From Denitromonas halophila (lineage in GTDB: Bacteria; Pseudomonadota; Gammaproteobacteria; Burkholderiales; Rhodocyclaceae): a DNA stretch of 64,000 nucleotides. The stretch covers positions 1 through 64,000 of the forward strand of contig NZ_VMNK01000016.1 of NCBI RefSeq assembly GCF_007625155.1, in the 5' to 3' direction. This document shows positions 18,001 to 25,490 of this stretch, piece after piece. A program made the position numbers and the translations under genes. How positions within the stretch are numbered: position 1 is the stretch's first letter; the number at the start of each line of letters is the position of its first letter. The notes under the pieces are model-generated. The model saw only the letters and a list, made by a program, of their open reading frames with translations, was not told the DNA's origin and did no database searches.

Positions 18001-18625
18001 AGGCCACCCAACAGCCGGAGTAACGCGACATGGCAAAACCGTGAATGCCCATGTCCAGGTATTCCTGGATGTCGGCCGGGGCCAGCACCGGCATCATCAG
18101 CGCCTTGAACACATGCTCGGTCTGGTGCGGCAGCGTCGAGGACTTGGCCGCGTGGTCGTCACCGGCAATCGCCAGCACGCCGCCGAACTTCGAGGTGCCC
18201 GCCGCGTTGGCATGGCGGAACACATCGCCGGTGCGATCGACGCCCGGGCCCTTGCCGTACCACATGGCAAACACGCCGTCGTACTTGGCGCTCGGGTCGA
18301 GGTTGACCTGCTGGGTGCCCCACACCGCGGTGGCGGCGAGGTCTTCGTTGATACCGGCCTGGAACTTGATGTGGTTCGGTTCGAGGAATTTCTTCGCCCG
18401 CCAGAACTCGTGGTCCACGTTACCCAGCGGCGATCCGCGGTAACCGCTGACAAAACCGGCGGTGTTCAGCCCGGCGCGCTCATCACGCGCGCGTTGCAAC
18501 ATCGGCAGGCGCACCAGCGCCTGGGTGCCATTCAAATAGACGCGCCCGCTGGGCAGCGTATATTTGTCGTTCAGGGTCACTGCTCGCAGTGCGCTCGCTT
18601 CTGCATCCTTGTGGGGTGCGTTCAT
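15032..18625 (-). CDS. Indolepyruvate:ferredoxin oxidoreductase, fused alpha-beta
   Basis: 1197 residues, the length of fused IorAB. Order: a pyrimidine/pyrophosphate-type N-terminal region (GFVSGYRGSPLGNVDHEF), a TPP domain with GDGTYMHSGLLAIRQSI ending at ILYND, a ferredoxin-like cluster segment (CEGCGDCSEKSNC near residue 650), then the gamma-type domain GVGGTGVVTIGALLGMAAHL. It decarboxylates aryl- or alkyl-2-oxo acids to acyl-CoA and reduces ferredoxin. In Aromatoleum relatives such enzymes act in phenylalanine breakdown. It is divergent from a LysR regulator. Confidence 0.88.
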   Translation of the reverse strand: MNAPHKDAEASALRAVTLNDKYTLPSGRVYLNGTQALVRLPMLQRARDERAGLNTAGFVSGYRGSPLGNVDHEFWRAKKFLEPNHIKFQAGINEDLAATAVWGTQQVNLDPSAKYDGVFAMWYGKGPGVDRTGDVFRHANAAGTSKFGGVLAIAGDDHAAKSSTLPHQTEHVFKALMMPVLAPADIQEYLDMGIHGFAMSRYSGCWVAFKALADTVETSASVNVDPFAVETIIPTDFPIPADGLNIRWPDPPLVQEKRLLHHKLYAALAYCRANKLNKIVIDSPTPRLGIVTSGKSYLDVRQALEDLGIDDAVAAKIGLRLYKVGMVWPLEAEGVREFAEGLEEILVIEEKRQFLEYQIKEELYNWSESARPRVIGKFDEKGEWSLPHSEWLLPAAGELTPAMIARVIAARIARHYTSDRIAARLAFLEAKEAALAKPNRAIARIPHYCSGCPHNSSTKVPEGSKALAGIGCHYMATWLSPESTQTFCQMGGEGVPWVGQAPFTDTRHVFANLGDGTYMHSGLLAIRQSIAAGVNITYKILYNDAVAMTGGQPHDGQLSVPIIARQIAAEGIHNLVVVTDEPEKYAGDVGLPAHTPIRHRDELDAVQRELREVSGTSAIIYDQTCAAEKRRRRKRGTFPDPAKRVVINDLVCEGCGDCSEKSNCMSVMPVETEFGRKRTIDQSACNKDFSCIKGFCPSFVTIEGGSLKKGKAATPTETLFANLPEPTLPGTVAPWGMLITGVGGTGVVTIGALLGMAAHLEGKGVSVLDMAGLAQKGGAVFSHVRIADKPESLYAARVAAGEANAVIGCDLVVAASDDSIAKMRSEHTRVVINSDKSNTSDFVRGFAAQARSGDVQKNPDPQFPQDGMEARIAEAVGADKVDFLDASRLATAIMGDAIATNLFMLGYAWQKGLVPLTRDAIIRAIEINGAAVKANITAFQWGRAAAVDMAVVAKAAQPAHVPAHHTLSTTVDQVIARRKEQLTAYQDAAYAERYMALVNKVRKAEEAVSPGITLLTEAVARGYYKLLAYKDEYEVARLYTDSDFLQRVEDQFEGDYKLVFHLAPPLLADKDAATGHLKKRAYGPWMLKAMRLMARFKHLRGGALDPFARSADRKLDRALITEYEALIATVLAGLKPSNHETAVELASLPEQMRGFGHVRERYVEHARNQQKTLIARFEGKSTLGDAQVLRHIPKATA

Positions 18626-18731
18626 AGACCGTCTCCTCCATTGTGTGGTTTGGCCTTGTTTCGCCGAATGATAGGAAACGTTTGCGCTATCGTAAAATCA
18701 CAAGAATTCTATTTAGGTATCAATAAAAGTA
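18626..18731. promoter_or_regulatory. Divergent promoter region with a LysR-type dyad
   Basis: This 106-bp region separates the iorAB and lysR starts. GATAG at 18670-18674 and CTATC at 18687-18691 form a dyad around 12 bases, the size of a LysR operator. AT-rich stretches (TTCTATTTAGGTATCAATAA) near the lysR start would suit its own promoter. The assignment rests on position and symmetry only. Confidence 0.45.
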
Positions 18732-19637
18732 ATGGCAAGTGAAATCACGCTCCGCCAGCTGCGCTACTTCACCGCCGCCGCCGAAACCGGGCAGTTCTCG
18801 ATGGCCGCGGCCAAGATGTTTGTGTCGCAGTCGGCCATCACCAATGCCATCTTGCTGCTCGAAGAGCGCCTCGGCGTCAAACTGTTCGACCGCCTGCCCC
18901 ACGGCGTCGTCCTCACCGCCGAAGGTCATCGCTTTTATCAGCACGCCGGCAACATCCTCGACTCGGTGCAAGACGCCCTGCGCGAACCGCGCTTCTGCGC
19001 CGACAGCCTCAGCGGCAGCATCCGCATCGCCGCCACCTACACCGTGCTGGGTTACTTTCTGCCGCCCTTGTTTTCGCGCTTTCGCGCCACCTACCCGGAA
19101 GTGGATCTGGACCTGCACGACATGGGCCGGCTGGAAGTGGAAGCCGCCGTGGAGTCCGGCAAGCTCGAACTGGGCGTGGTCGTACTCTCCAACGTAGAGC
19201 ACCCCGAGCGCTTCGGCCACCATGTATTGATGCGCTCACGCCGCCAGCTATGGGCAGCGGCCGGCCATCCGGTGCTGCAAACGCCTTACCCCTCGCTGGC
19301 CGACATCGCCACCCAGCCCTACATCCTGCTCACCGTCGACGGCGGCGAAGACGCCAACCGCCGGTTCTGGATCGACAACGGCCTGGAGCCCCGCGTGGCC
19401 TTTCGCACCAGTGTCATGGAAGCCGTCCGCGGCATGGTGGCGCACGGCTTTGGCGTCACCATCCTCAGCGATATGGTCTATCGCCCCTGGTCGCTCGAAG
19501 GCAAGAAGATCGAAGCCCGGCCCATCCTCGACGCCGTCCCGCACATGGAAGTCGGCCTGATCTGGCCCAAAGACGCCAAACTCTCCGAGCCCGCCGAAGC
19601 CCTGCGCCAGTTTTTGATTCAGGCCTGCGGCAGCTGA
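18732..19637 (+). CDS. LysR family transcriptional regulator
   Basis: 301 residues. The N-terminal winged helix-turn-helix is clear (EITLRQLRYFTAAAETGQFS, then QSAITNAILLLEERLGVKLF). The rest is a periplasmic-binding-protein-like effector domain. Its divergent placement against the oxidoreductase gene suggests that it controls that gene and perhaps the dehydrogenase and transporter, with an amino-acid-derived effector. A perfect 30-bp inverted repeat lies just after its stop codon and may terminate transcription. Confidence 0.88.
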   Translation: MASEITLRQLRYFTAAAETGQFSMAAAKMFVSQSAITNAILLLEERLGVKLFDRLPHGVVLTAEGHRFYQHAGNILDSVQDALREPRFCADSLSGSIRIAATYTVLGYFLPPLFSRFRATYPEVDLDLHDMGRLEVEAAVESGKLELGVVVLSNVEHPERFGHHVLMRSRRQLWAAAGHPVLQTPYPSLADIATQPYILLTVDGGEDANRRFWIDNGLEPRVAFRTSVMEAVRGMVAHGFGVTILSDMVYRPWSLEGKKIEARPILDAVPHMEVGLIWPKDAKLSEPAEALRQFLIQACGS

Positions 19638-19653
19638 CCGGCGAGACGCGCCC

Positions 19654-19739
19654 CGTAGGGCGGATAAGCGCAGCGCATCCGCCGAACAAGGCCCCGACGT
19701 GGCACCGATGGCGGATGCGCTGCGCTTATCCGCCCTACG
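19654..19739. repeat. Perfect 30-bp inverted repeat
   Basis: Arms at 19654-19683 and 19710-19739 are identical on opposite strands, starting CGTAGGGCGGATAAGCGCAG, with a 26-base spacer. This GTAGGGCGGATAAGCG type is a familiar intergenic repeat in proteobacteria. Between converging genes it could serve as a transcription stop. Confidence 0.7.
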
Positions 19740-19752
19740 ACGCCGAGCTTGA

Positions 19753-19772
19753 GGGCGGGTTTCAACCCGCCC
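19753..19772. repeat. Short palindrome, family GGCGGGTTTCAACCCGCC
   Basis: A 20-bp palindrome, GGGCGGGTTTCAACCCGCCC. The same 18-bp core recurs at 31445 and, with one change, at 31494, so it is a dispersed small repeat. Confidence 0.55.
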
Positions 19773-19788
19773 GGGCCGGTCGGGTGAC

Positions 19789-21084
19789 TCAACGCATCTC
19801 GAAGGCTTCCTGATGAAAGCGCACCCGCCAGCGACTCAGCCCCTCGCGCAAGGCCGCACCGAAGGCCTTCGGCCCGCAGAACCACACATCCGCCGCGCCG
19901 TTCACCTTCATTCGCTCGACGCTCAGCGGCGCCTCGCGGTCGGTGCTGATGACGGTCAGTCGCACCGCCGGCAAGTTCGCGCATAAGTCGGTCACGCGCG
20001 ACACAAAGGGATCGGTGTCACGGTTGCGCACGCAGTAGTACAGATCGGCCGACAGCGCATGTTCAGGCGTCGCTTGCATGGATTCCAGCCAGGCCAGGAA
20101 AGGTGTTACCCCCACGCCGGCCGCCACCCAGATCTGCCGAGCGCAGGTGCGGGCTCGCGAGTGGTCAAAGCAACCATAGGGCCCCTCGACCGTCACCGGC
20201 TGTCCGGCCTGCACGCGGCGAGCCAGTGTCTCGGTGTAGTCGCCCAGCGCCTTGATCTCGAAGCGCAAGCGGCCGTCGCCCGCATCGGCACTGGCAATGG
20301 TGAAGGGGTGCGGCCCCTCGAAGCGATCGAAGTTGAGAAACACAAACTGCCCCGCACGATGCCCCGGCCAATCGGCCAGTTGGCACACCACCTCGGTCAC
20401 GCCCGCGGCGGGCGTGCTCACCGCTGCCACCGTCCCGGCGTGACGCCGACGCTGGCCGATGCGCCCGGTCAGCGCCATCAGCGCTGCCGTCGACCCGGCC
20501 GCCGCCATGACCGCCAGCATCCAGCCGACCGGCTGCGACCAATAAGCCACCGGCGCCAGAAAGGCCGCATGGATCACCAGCGCCAGATACAGCACCGGCA
20601 TGGCCTTGTGCAGATAGCGCCACAGGTGGAAGGGAAAGCGCTTCCACAGTGTCAGCACCAGCATGGCGAGCAAGGCGTAGATCGCCCACTCACCAAGCTC
20701 TTCCGCCATATCGCGCAGCGCCTCAAAGATTCCGTCGCCGTGCTCCTTGGGCAAGCGCCCCGCACGGCCCCACAGCGCCTTGATGATGTCGTCGGACATC
20801 TCCACCAGCCAGTGCAGCGCGGCGAAGCCGATGGCCAGGATGCCGGCCCACTTGTGGGTCCGATACATCTTGTCGAGTCCGCCGAAGGCGCGCTCCAGCC
20901 ACGTCGGGCGGGTCGCCAGCAGCATGATCAGCGACATCAACGAGAAGGCCCACAGGCCGGTGAGGTAGAGCGCCTGATGGCGCAGCATCCACGGCAGCGC
21001 GCCGCCACCCTGATCCGGTGCGCCACCCGCCAGCGCCCAGATCAGCGCGACGCCAGCCACGTAAAGTGCGAGGAAGGTTTTCAT
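19789..21084 (-). CDS. Ferric-reductase-like transmembrane flavocytochrome b
   Basis: 431 residues from the ATG at 21084 (MKTFLALYVAGVALIWALAG); a longer in-frame extension is basic and unlikely. The N-terminal 210 residues hold about six membrane spans with the histidines of a ferric-reductase-like haem domain (THKWAGILAIGFAALHWLVE, then HAAFL). The C-terminal half has FAD-binding (HPFTIAS) and NAD-binding (VAAGVGVTPFLAWLES, then FCGPKAFG) parts. It is probably the membrane partner passing electrons between NAD(P)H or quinol and the two periplasmic cytochromes upstream. Confidence 0.85.
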   Translation of the reverse strand: MKTFLALYVAGVALIWALAGGAPDQGGGALPWMLRHQALYLTGLWAFSLMSLIMLLATRPTWLERAFGGLDKMYRTHKWAGILAIGFAALHWLVEMSDDIIKALWGRAGRLPKEHGDGIFEALRDMAEELGEWAIYALLAMLVLTLWKRFPFHLWRYLHKAMPVLYLALVIHAAFLAPVAYWSQPVGWMLAVMAAAGSTAALMALTGRIGQRRRHAGTVAAVSTPAAGVTEVVCQLADWPGHRAGQFVFLNFDRFEGPHPFTIASADAGDGRLRFEIKALGDYTETLARRVQAGQPVTVEGPYGCFDHSRARTCARQIWVAAGVGVTPFLAWLESMQATPEHALSADLYYCVRNRDTDPFVSRVTDLCANLPAVRLTVISTDREAPLSVERMKVNGAADVWFCGPKAFGAALREGLSRWRVRFHQEAFEMR

Positions 21085-21131
21085 GATTATTCTCTCTTGC
21101 AGTACCCGATTACGCCTGCATAAACGCCATC

Positions 21132-21626
21132 TCAATCATCTTCAAAGTAGCCACGCTCGGCATCCACGTGGCAGGCCACGCAGTTGGCCTTAGTGGCGAT
21201 TTCCTTGCGCGTCCACTCACGCGGCGACACCTCGCGATGCTCGCGCACCCACTTGGGCAACTCGGTGATGCGCTGTGGTGCGGCCGAGGCCGACACACCG
21301 CGCAACCAACGGCGCATGTCGCCATAACCGGTGCTATCGGCGGCATGAGCGACCAGATAGGTGGTGATCTGTTTGGCGGTGGCGGCATCCACGCTGGCGT
21401 CTTCGCCAAAGTGATTGTCCAGCTCGCCCATCATTTTCTGCCACGAGCGTGCCGGCAGCAGCCCGGCCGGAAAGGCCATGTGGCAACTGCCACACTCCTG
21501 GCGAGTGAGCGGATCGGTGACTGGCGCAAAGAACTCGTCGCTGCCGGCCTTGGCGCGTTCGAGCATCACGGCACCGACGGCAAACAAGGCAACGCCCACG
21601 GCGATTGATCGGATCAAAGGTTTCAT
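21132..21626 (-). CDS. Periplasmic diheme cytochrome c (DHC family)
   Basis: 164 residues. An N-terminal signal (MKPLIRSIAVGVALFAVGAV) is followed by two haem-binding motifs, CGSCH near residue 45 and CVACH near residue 149, one near each end, as in the DHC family. In Rhodobacter and Shewanella relatives DHC pairs with SHP and a membrane cytochrome b, and the same set is found here. It is therefore an electron carrier between the flavocytochrome and SHP. The three genes lie 16 to 47 bp apart on the minus strand and probably form one operon. Confidence 0.85.
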   Translation of the reverse strand: MKPLIRSIAVGVALFAVGAVMLERAKAGSDEFFAPVTDPLTRQECGSCHMAFPAGLLPARSWQKMMGELDNHFGEDASVDAATAKQITTYLVAHAADSTGYGDMRRWLRGVSASAAPQRITELPKWVREHREVSPREWTRKEIATKANCVACHVDAERGYFEDD

Positions 21627-21642
21627 GGTCTGTCTCCTGATG

Positions 21643-22056
21643 TTATTGAGTGGTCATGAAGGCGAGCCAGTCGCCTTTTTCGCGAGCGCTGCATTCACGC
21701 CCCAGCACCTCACGACAGTTGCGCCGGAACCACTTCTCGACCTTGGCCGCATCGGTGTATCGCGTCGGCGCGACCGACACCGCCACCGGCTCGATGGACT
21801 TGCCGACCGGCGTGCGGCCGGCGGCGCGAGTGTTCTCACCATGGCAACTGGTGCAACTCGGGGAGTCCGCCTTGCCACCACTGTGGCGGTCGCGGTGGAG
21901 CGCCTCGCCCCGCGCGGCCGAGAAACCGGCAAAGGTGGCGTCCTCGGCTTTCGCCTGAGCGGTATAAGCGGCGAGAATGTCGTCTCGCGGGGCGGCTTGC
22001 ACGGCCGACATCGCTGTCAGTGCAACCAGAAACAAGGTTCGAGAAAGTGTCTGCAT
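21643..22056 (-). CDS. DUF1924/SHP-like monohaem cytochrome c
   Basis: 137 residues from the second of two adjacent ATGs, six bases after a CGGAG site. The signal peptide ends near AVQA-AP. One haem motif, CTSCH, sits at about residue 59, followed by ENTRAAGRTPVGKSIEP and a C-terminal pair of cysteines (RRNCREVLGRECS) that could form a disulphide. This matches the sphaeroides haem protein family, whose high-spin haem can bind oxygen or NO. It is the first gene of the cytochrome operon. Confidence 0.82.
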   Translation of the reverse strand: MQTLSRTLFLVALTAMSAVQAAPRDDILAAYTAQAKAEDATFAGFSAARGEALHRDRHSGGKADSPSCTSCHGENTRAAGRTPVGKSIEPVAVSVAPTRYTDAAKVEKWFRRNCREVLGRECSAREKGDWLAFMTTQ

Positions 22057-22136
22057 CATCGTCTCCGCCGGAAGTAGCAACTGTTCGTCATGGCTTGCAG
22101 TGTGCGCAGCAGCGCCTGAACACTTCCTGAAGTGGA

Positions 22137-22153
22137 CGTTCATCTCCCGTTCA
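22137..22153 (+). promoter_or_regulatory. Direct repeat, candidate OmpR-type response-regulator box
   Basis: CGTTCA occurs at 22137-22142 and again at 22148-22153, exactly 11 bp apart, about one helical turn, as in tandem OmpR/QseB-type half-sites. It lies in the 142-bp gap between the cytochrome operon and the PepSY-regulator-kinase operon, about 45 bp before the PepSY start, where an activator would be placed. Confidence 0.45.
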
Positions 22154-22198
22154 GCCACACAGGGGTAGAAAATAGGCATGAAGACACGGAGACTGACC

Positions 22199-22519
22199 AT
22201 GCGCTGGATCCTTGCCCTGCTGCTGAGTACCGCCCTGATCGCCCCCGGCCTGGCCGATAGCGACCATGACCGCGCCCGCCGTGCGCTCGACGCAGGCCAA
22301 GTGATGCCGCTGCCCGCCATCCTCGAACGCGTGGCGCTGGACTACCCCGGCAAGGTGCTCGAGGTCGAACTCGAAGACGACGACGATCGCTGGATCTACG
22401 AGATCAAGCTGGTGCAACCCGGCGGGCGCCTGCTCAAGCTGGAGGTCAATGCCGCCGACGCCCGCATTCTGAAAGCGCGTGGCAAGTACCGCGGTCGCAA
22501 CGAACAAGGAGAACGTTGA
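22199..22519 (+). CDS. PepSY-domain periplasmic protein
   Basis: 106 residues from ATG 22199, chosen because GGAGACTGACC precedes it; an ATG at 22178 has no good site. Residues 1-19 (MRWILALLLSTALIAPGLA) are a signal peptide. The rest is a single PepSY unit: ARRALDAGQVMPLPAILERV, then GKVLEVELEDDDDRWIYEIK. Such proteins often sit beside QseBC-like systems and may modulate the sensor kinase. The stop overlaps the regulator start by one base (TGATG). Confidence 0.8.
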   Translation: MRWILALLLSTALIAPGLADSDHDRARRALDAGQVMPLPAILERVALDYPGKVLEVELEDDDDRWIYEIKLVQPGGRLLKLEVNAADARILKARGKYRGRNEQGER

Positions 22520-23181
22520 TGCGCATCCTGGTCGTCGAAGACGAACCCACCCTCGCCCAGCAACTGACCGACGCGCTGACAGACGCCGGTTACGCGGTCG
22601 ATCGCGCCGACAACGGTCTCGATGCGCACTACCTCGGCGACACCGAGCCCTTCGACGCCGTGGTGCTCGACCTCGGCCTGCCACAGATGGACGGGCTCAC
22701 CGTGCTCGGCAAATGGCGCAGTGCCGGGCGAGCCATGCCGGTGCTGATCCTCACCGCGCGTGACGACTGGCATCAGAAGGTGGCCGGCATCGACGCCGGC
22801 GCCGACGACTACCTCACCAAGCCTTTCCACATGGCCGAGCTGCTGGCCCGCCTGCGCGCCCTCATCCGCCGCGCCGGCGGCCATGCCAGCGCCCTGCTCA
22901 ACTGCGGCCCGCTGTGCCTCGACACCCGCAACAGCCAGCTCACCCGCGACGGCCAGCCGGTCTCGCTCACCAGCCATGAATACCGTGTGCTGAGCTACTT
23001 CATGCACCACCCCGGCAAGGTCATCTCGCGCACCGAGCTCACCGAACACCTCTACGCACAAGACTTCGACCGCGACTCCAACACCATCGAAGTCTTTGTC
23101 GGCCGGCTGCGCAAGAAGCTGCCCGAGGGCATGATCGAAACCGTGCGCGGCCTCGGCTACCGGCTGATTGAGCCGGCATGA
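22519..23181 (+). CDS. OmpR-family response regulator (QseB-like)
   Basis: 220 residues from ATG 22519, preceded by AAGGAGAACGTTG. The receiver domain (1-115) has the acidic pair EDE near residue 8, phospho-acceptor Asp in VVLDLGLPQMDG, LTAR, and the lysine in YLTKPF. The C-terminal winged helix (LTSHEYRVLSYFMHHPGKVI, then NTIEVFVGRLRKKL and VRGLGYRL) is standard. It follows the PepSY gene and precedes the kinase. Likely targets are its own operon and the divergent cytochromes. Confidence 0.9.
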   Translation: MRILVVEDEPTLAQQLTDALTDAGYAVDRADNGLDAHYLGDTEPFDAVVLDLGLPQMDGLTVLGKWRSAGRAMPVLILTARDDWHQKVAGIDAGADDYLTKPFHMAELLARLRALIRRAGGHASALLNCGPLCLDTRNSQLTRDGQPVSLTSHEYRVLSYFMHHPGKVISRTELTEHLYAQDFDRDSNTIEVFVGRLRKKLPEGMIETVRGLGYRLIEPA

Positions 23182-23329
23182 GCTTAGCCGCACGACCGCC
23201 CGACGGACGCTCGACACCCCTCCGAGGGGAGCGCAGGCGCTCCGCGCCAGCGCGACGGGCTGGCTTTGCACGGCCAAACCTCCGTCACACCCGCGACGGG
23301 AAAATCGTTCCGTGAGTCCACGACCTGCA

Positions 23330-24679
23330 ATGCACCGATCACTGCGCCTGCGCCTGCTTGCCGGTTCGCTGGTGTGGATTCTTGCCGCCGTCGCAATCGC
23401 CGGCTTCCTGTTGGCAGATCTGTTCAGCCAGCATGTGCGCGAGCGAGTCGACGCAGAACTGAACGGCCATCTCGATCAGCTCACCGCACTCTTCGATATC
23501 GCCCCCGACGGCACCGCCACACTGCGCATGCCACTGTCCGACCCCCGCTTGAGCCGCCCCTATGCCGGCCTCTACTGGCAGGTGGATGGCGGCCCGGCCG
23601 GCACCATCGGCCTGCTGCGCTCGCGCTCGCTGTGGGACACCGCGCTGGCGGTTCCCGGCGACGCACTGGCCGACGGTGAGGTGCATGTGCACGACGTGCC
23701 CGGCCCCGACGCCAGCCGTCTGCGCATGATGGAGCGCCTCATCCGCCCCGCCGAACACCCCGACACCGCCTACCGCCTGATCGTCGCGCTCGACACCCGG
23801 CAAATCGACGAGCCGGTCGAAGAATTCTCAACCCTGCTGAGCATTGCCCTCGGCGTGCTCGCCCTCGGCCTGATCGCGGCGGCAGTGGTGCAAGTGGGCG
23901 TCGGCCTCGCCCCGCTCAAGCGCATGCGCGCCGCCCTCGGCGCGGTGCGCGACGGCCACGCCCGCCGACTCGAAGGCGACTACCCGCAGGAAGTCCAACC
24001 ACTGGTCGATGAACTCAACACCCTGCTCGCCCATGACGAAGCCATGGTCGAGCGCGCCCGCACCCAGGCCGGCAACCTCGCCCATGCGGTCAAGACGCCG
24101 CTGAGCATCCTCGCCAACGCTGCTCGTCAGGACAGCAGTGACCTCGCCCGGCTGGTCGACGAGCAGGTTGGCGACGCCCGCCGTCAGGTGGACTACCACC
24201 TCGCCCGCGCCCGCGCCGCGGCGGCCGTCCAGCAAGCCGGCCTCAAGACCCCGCTGCGCCCGGTGCTCGACGGCCTGATCCGGGTCATGAGCCGCCTGCA
24301 TGCCGAGCGCAATCTGCACATCGCCGTTGCCGACGTGGCCGACACCCTGACCTGCCGGGGCGACACCCAGGACCTGCAGGAGATGCTCGGCAACCTGCTC
24401 GACAACGCCTGCAAATGGGCGGCCACCCAGGTGGCCATCAGCGCCGCCATCCATGACGGCCAGCTCGCGGTACATATCGACGACGACGGCCCCGGGCTGT
24501 CAGAGGCGCAACGCAGCGCAGTGCTGGCGCGCGGCGTGCGCGCCGATGAACACACCCCCGGCTCCGGCCTCGGGCTGGCCATCGCGCATGATCTGGCCCG
24601 CGTCTATGGCGGCGATCTGAGGCTCGACACTGCACCGCTCGGCGGCCTGCGCGCCACGCTGCAACTGCCCGCCGCCTAG
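23330..24679 (+). CDS. Sensor histidine kinase (QseC/PhoQ-like)
   Basis: 449 residues from ATG 23330; an in-frame GTG at 23312 is possible, and neither has a clear ribosome site. TM1 is about residues 7-29 and TM2 about 165-188, flanking a periplasmic sensor of about 135 residues. HAMP follows (RMRAALGAVRDGHARRLEGD). The H-box is NLAHAVKTPLSILANAARQ, the N-box LLDNACKWAATQV, and the G-boxes DDGPGL and GSGLGLAIAHDL. There is a 148-bp gap after the regulator, unusually long for such a pair. Confidence 0.88.
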   Translation: MHRSLRLRLLAGSLVWILAAVAIAGFLLADLFSQHVRERVDAELNGHLDQLTALFDIAPDGTATLRMPLSDPRLSRPYAGLYWQVDGGPAGTIGLLRSRSLWDTALAVPGDALADGEVHVHDVPGPDASRLRMMERLIRPAEHPDTAYRLIVALDTRQIDEPVEEFSTLLSIALGVLALGLIAAAVVQVGVGLAPLKRMRAALGAVRDGHARRLEGDYPQEVQPLVDELNTLLAHDEAMVERARTQAGNLAHAVKTPLSILANAARQDSSDLARLVDEQVGDARRQVDYHLARARAAAAVQQAGLKTPLRPVLDGLIRVMSRLHAERNLHIAVADVADTLTCRGDTQDLQEMLGNLLDNACKWAATQVAISAAIHDGQLAVHIDDDGPGLSEAQRSAVLARGVRADEHTPGSGLGLAIAHDLARVYGGDLRLDTAPLGGLRATLQLPAA

Positions 24680-24756
24680 CCCGGCCCCGTCTGTAGTCCC
24701 TACTGCCCAAAGGGTTTCAGCCCGACGATGCTCACCAAAAAAAGTGGTGCGCAGAC

Positions 24757-24791
24757 TTGACGCATTCAAATAGGACCAATATAGTTCTATT
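24757..24791 (+). promoter_or_regulatory. suf operon promoter with overlapping palindromic operator
   Basis: TTGACG (24757-24762), 17 bases, TATAGT (24780-24785) is a near-consensus sigma-70 promoter. A dyad, AATAGGAC (24769-24776) and GTTCTATT (24784-24791), covers the spacer and -10 box, where a repressor would block RNA polymerase. The Rrf2 regulator encoded first in the operon is the likely ligand, giving iron-sulphur-dependent autoregulation; this is inferred from position and symmetry. Confidence 0.65.
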
Positions 24792-24821
24792 TAAAACCAT
24801 AACACTCATGGAGCCGCCCCA

Positions 24822-25016
24822 ATGATTACCCCCCCGGCCATCCATCGCCTGCTTACCGATTCGGCCCACTACTTCGGGCTGCTCCCCACGCCGGCGCTGA
24901 CCGTCACCTTGCTTGGCACGTTGCATCGCCAGGCTCAGCCCACCCGGACCCCGGCCAACGATGGCCGCCTTCGGCTCACCCCGATGGACGACGAGGACCA
25001 GACATGCTGCGCGTAA
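24822..25016 (+). CDS. Small leader open frame before the suf regulator
   Basis: 64 residues, ATG preceded by ATGGAGCCGCCCCA (GGAG at nine bases). It begins MITPPAIHRLLTDSAHYFGL and ends DDEDQTCCA, overlapping the regulator start by 13 bases. No family recognised. It may be a real small protein, a translational coupler for the regulator, or a chance frame in the leader. Confidence 0.35.
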   Translation: MITPPAIHRLLTDSAHYFGLLPTPALTVTLLGTLHRQAQPTRTPANDGRLRLTPMDDEDQTCCA

Positions 25017-25474
25017 GCAAACTGACCGACTACGGCACGCTGGTGCTCACGCACATGGCGGGCTTTCCGGACCACCTGTTCAGCGTCGCCGAGCTGACCC
25101 AGATCCTGCATCTGAACGCGCCGACGATCAGCAAGGTGCTCAAGGCGCTCGGCCGGCACGAGCTGGTCAGCAGCGTGCGCGGCGCGCGCGGCGGCTACGC
25201 CCTGGCGCGCCCCGCCACGCAGATCAGCGTCGCCCAGATCATCGACGCACTCGAAGACCAGCCCTTTGGCCTCACCGAGTGCAGCGCCACCGCCGGCACC
25301 TGCGACATCGAAGGCGATTGCCGCATCCGTGCCAACTGGCAGCGCATCAACACCGTGGTGCGCCGCGTGCTCGACGACGTCTGCCTCGCCGACATGGTCG
25401 AGCCCCTGCCGCTGGCCACCGAGGCCCGCATGGTGCGACACGCCACCCCCGCCATCAAATGCACACCGCAGTAA
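25004..25474 (+). CDS. Rrf2-family SUF system regulator (IscR/SufR-like)
   Basis: 156 residues. The winged helix is clear ([18 protein letters not shown], then [18 protein letters not shown] and [14 protein letters not shown]). Three cysteines in [15 protein letters not shown] (C-X6-C-X5-C) can hold an iron-sulphur cluster, as in IscR-type sensors. It lies at the head of a complete suf operon and should adjust it to cluster demand through the palindrome at 24769-24791. GACGAGGACCAGAC precedes the ATG. Confidence 0.9.
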   Translation: MLRVSKLTDYGTLVLTHMAGFPDHLFSVAELTQILHLNAPTISKVLKALGRHELVSSVRGARGGYALARPATQISVAQIIDALEDQPFGLTECSATAGTCDIEGDCRIRANWQRINTVVRRVLDDVCLADMVEPLPLATEARMVRHATPAIKCTPQ

Positions 25475-25490
25475 CCAGGAGATGTCTTCC

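Noticed and set aside
13973..18742. Very long plus-strand open frame (over 1,500 codons) opposite the dehydrogenase and oxidoreductase genes
   Set aside because: It is an antisense shadow created by GC-rich codon bias; the minus strand encodes two complete, recognisable enzymes, and the plus frame has no domain.
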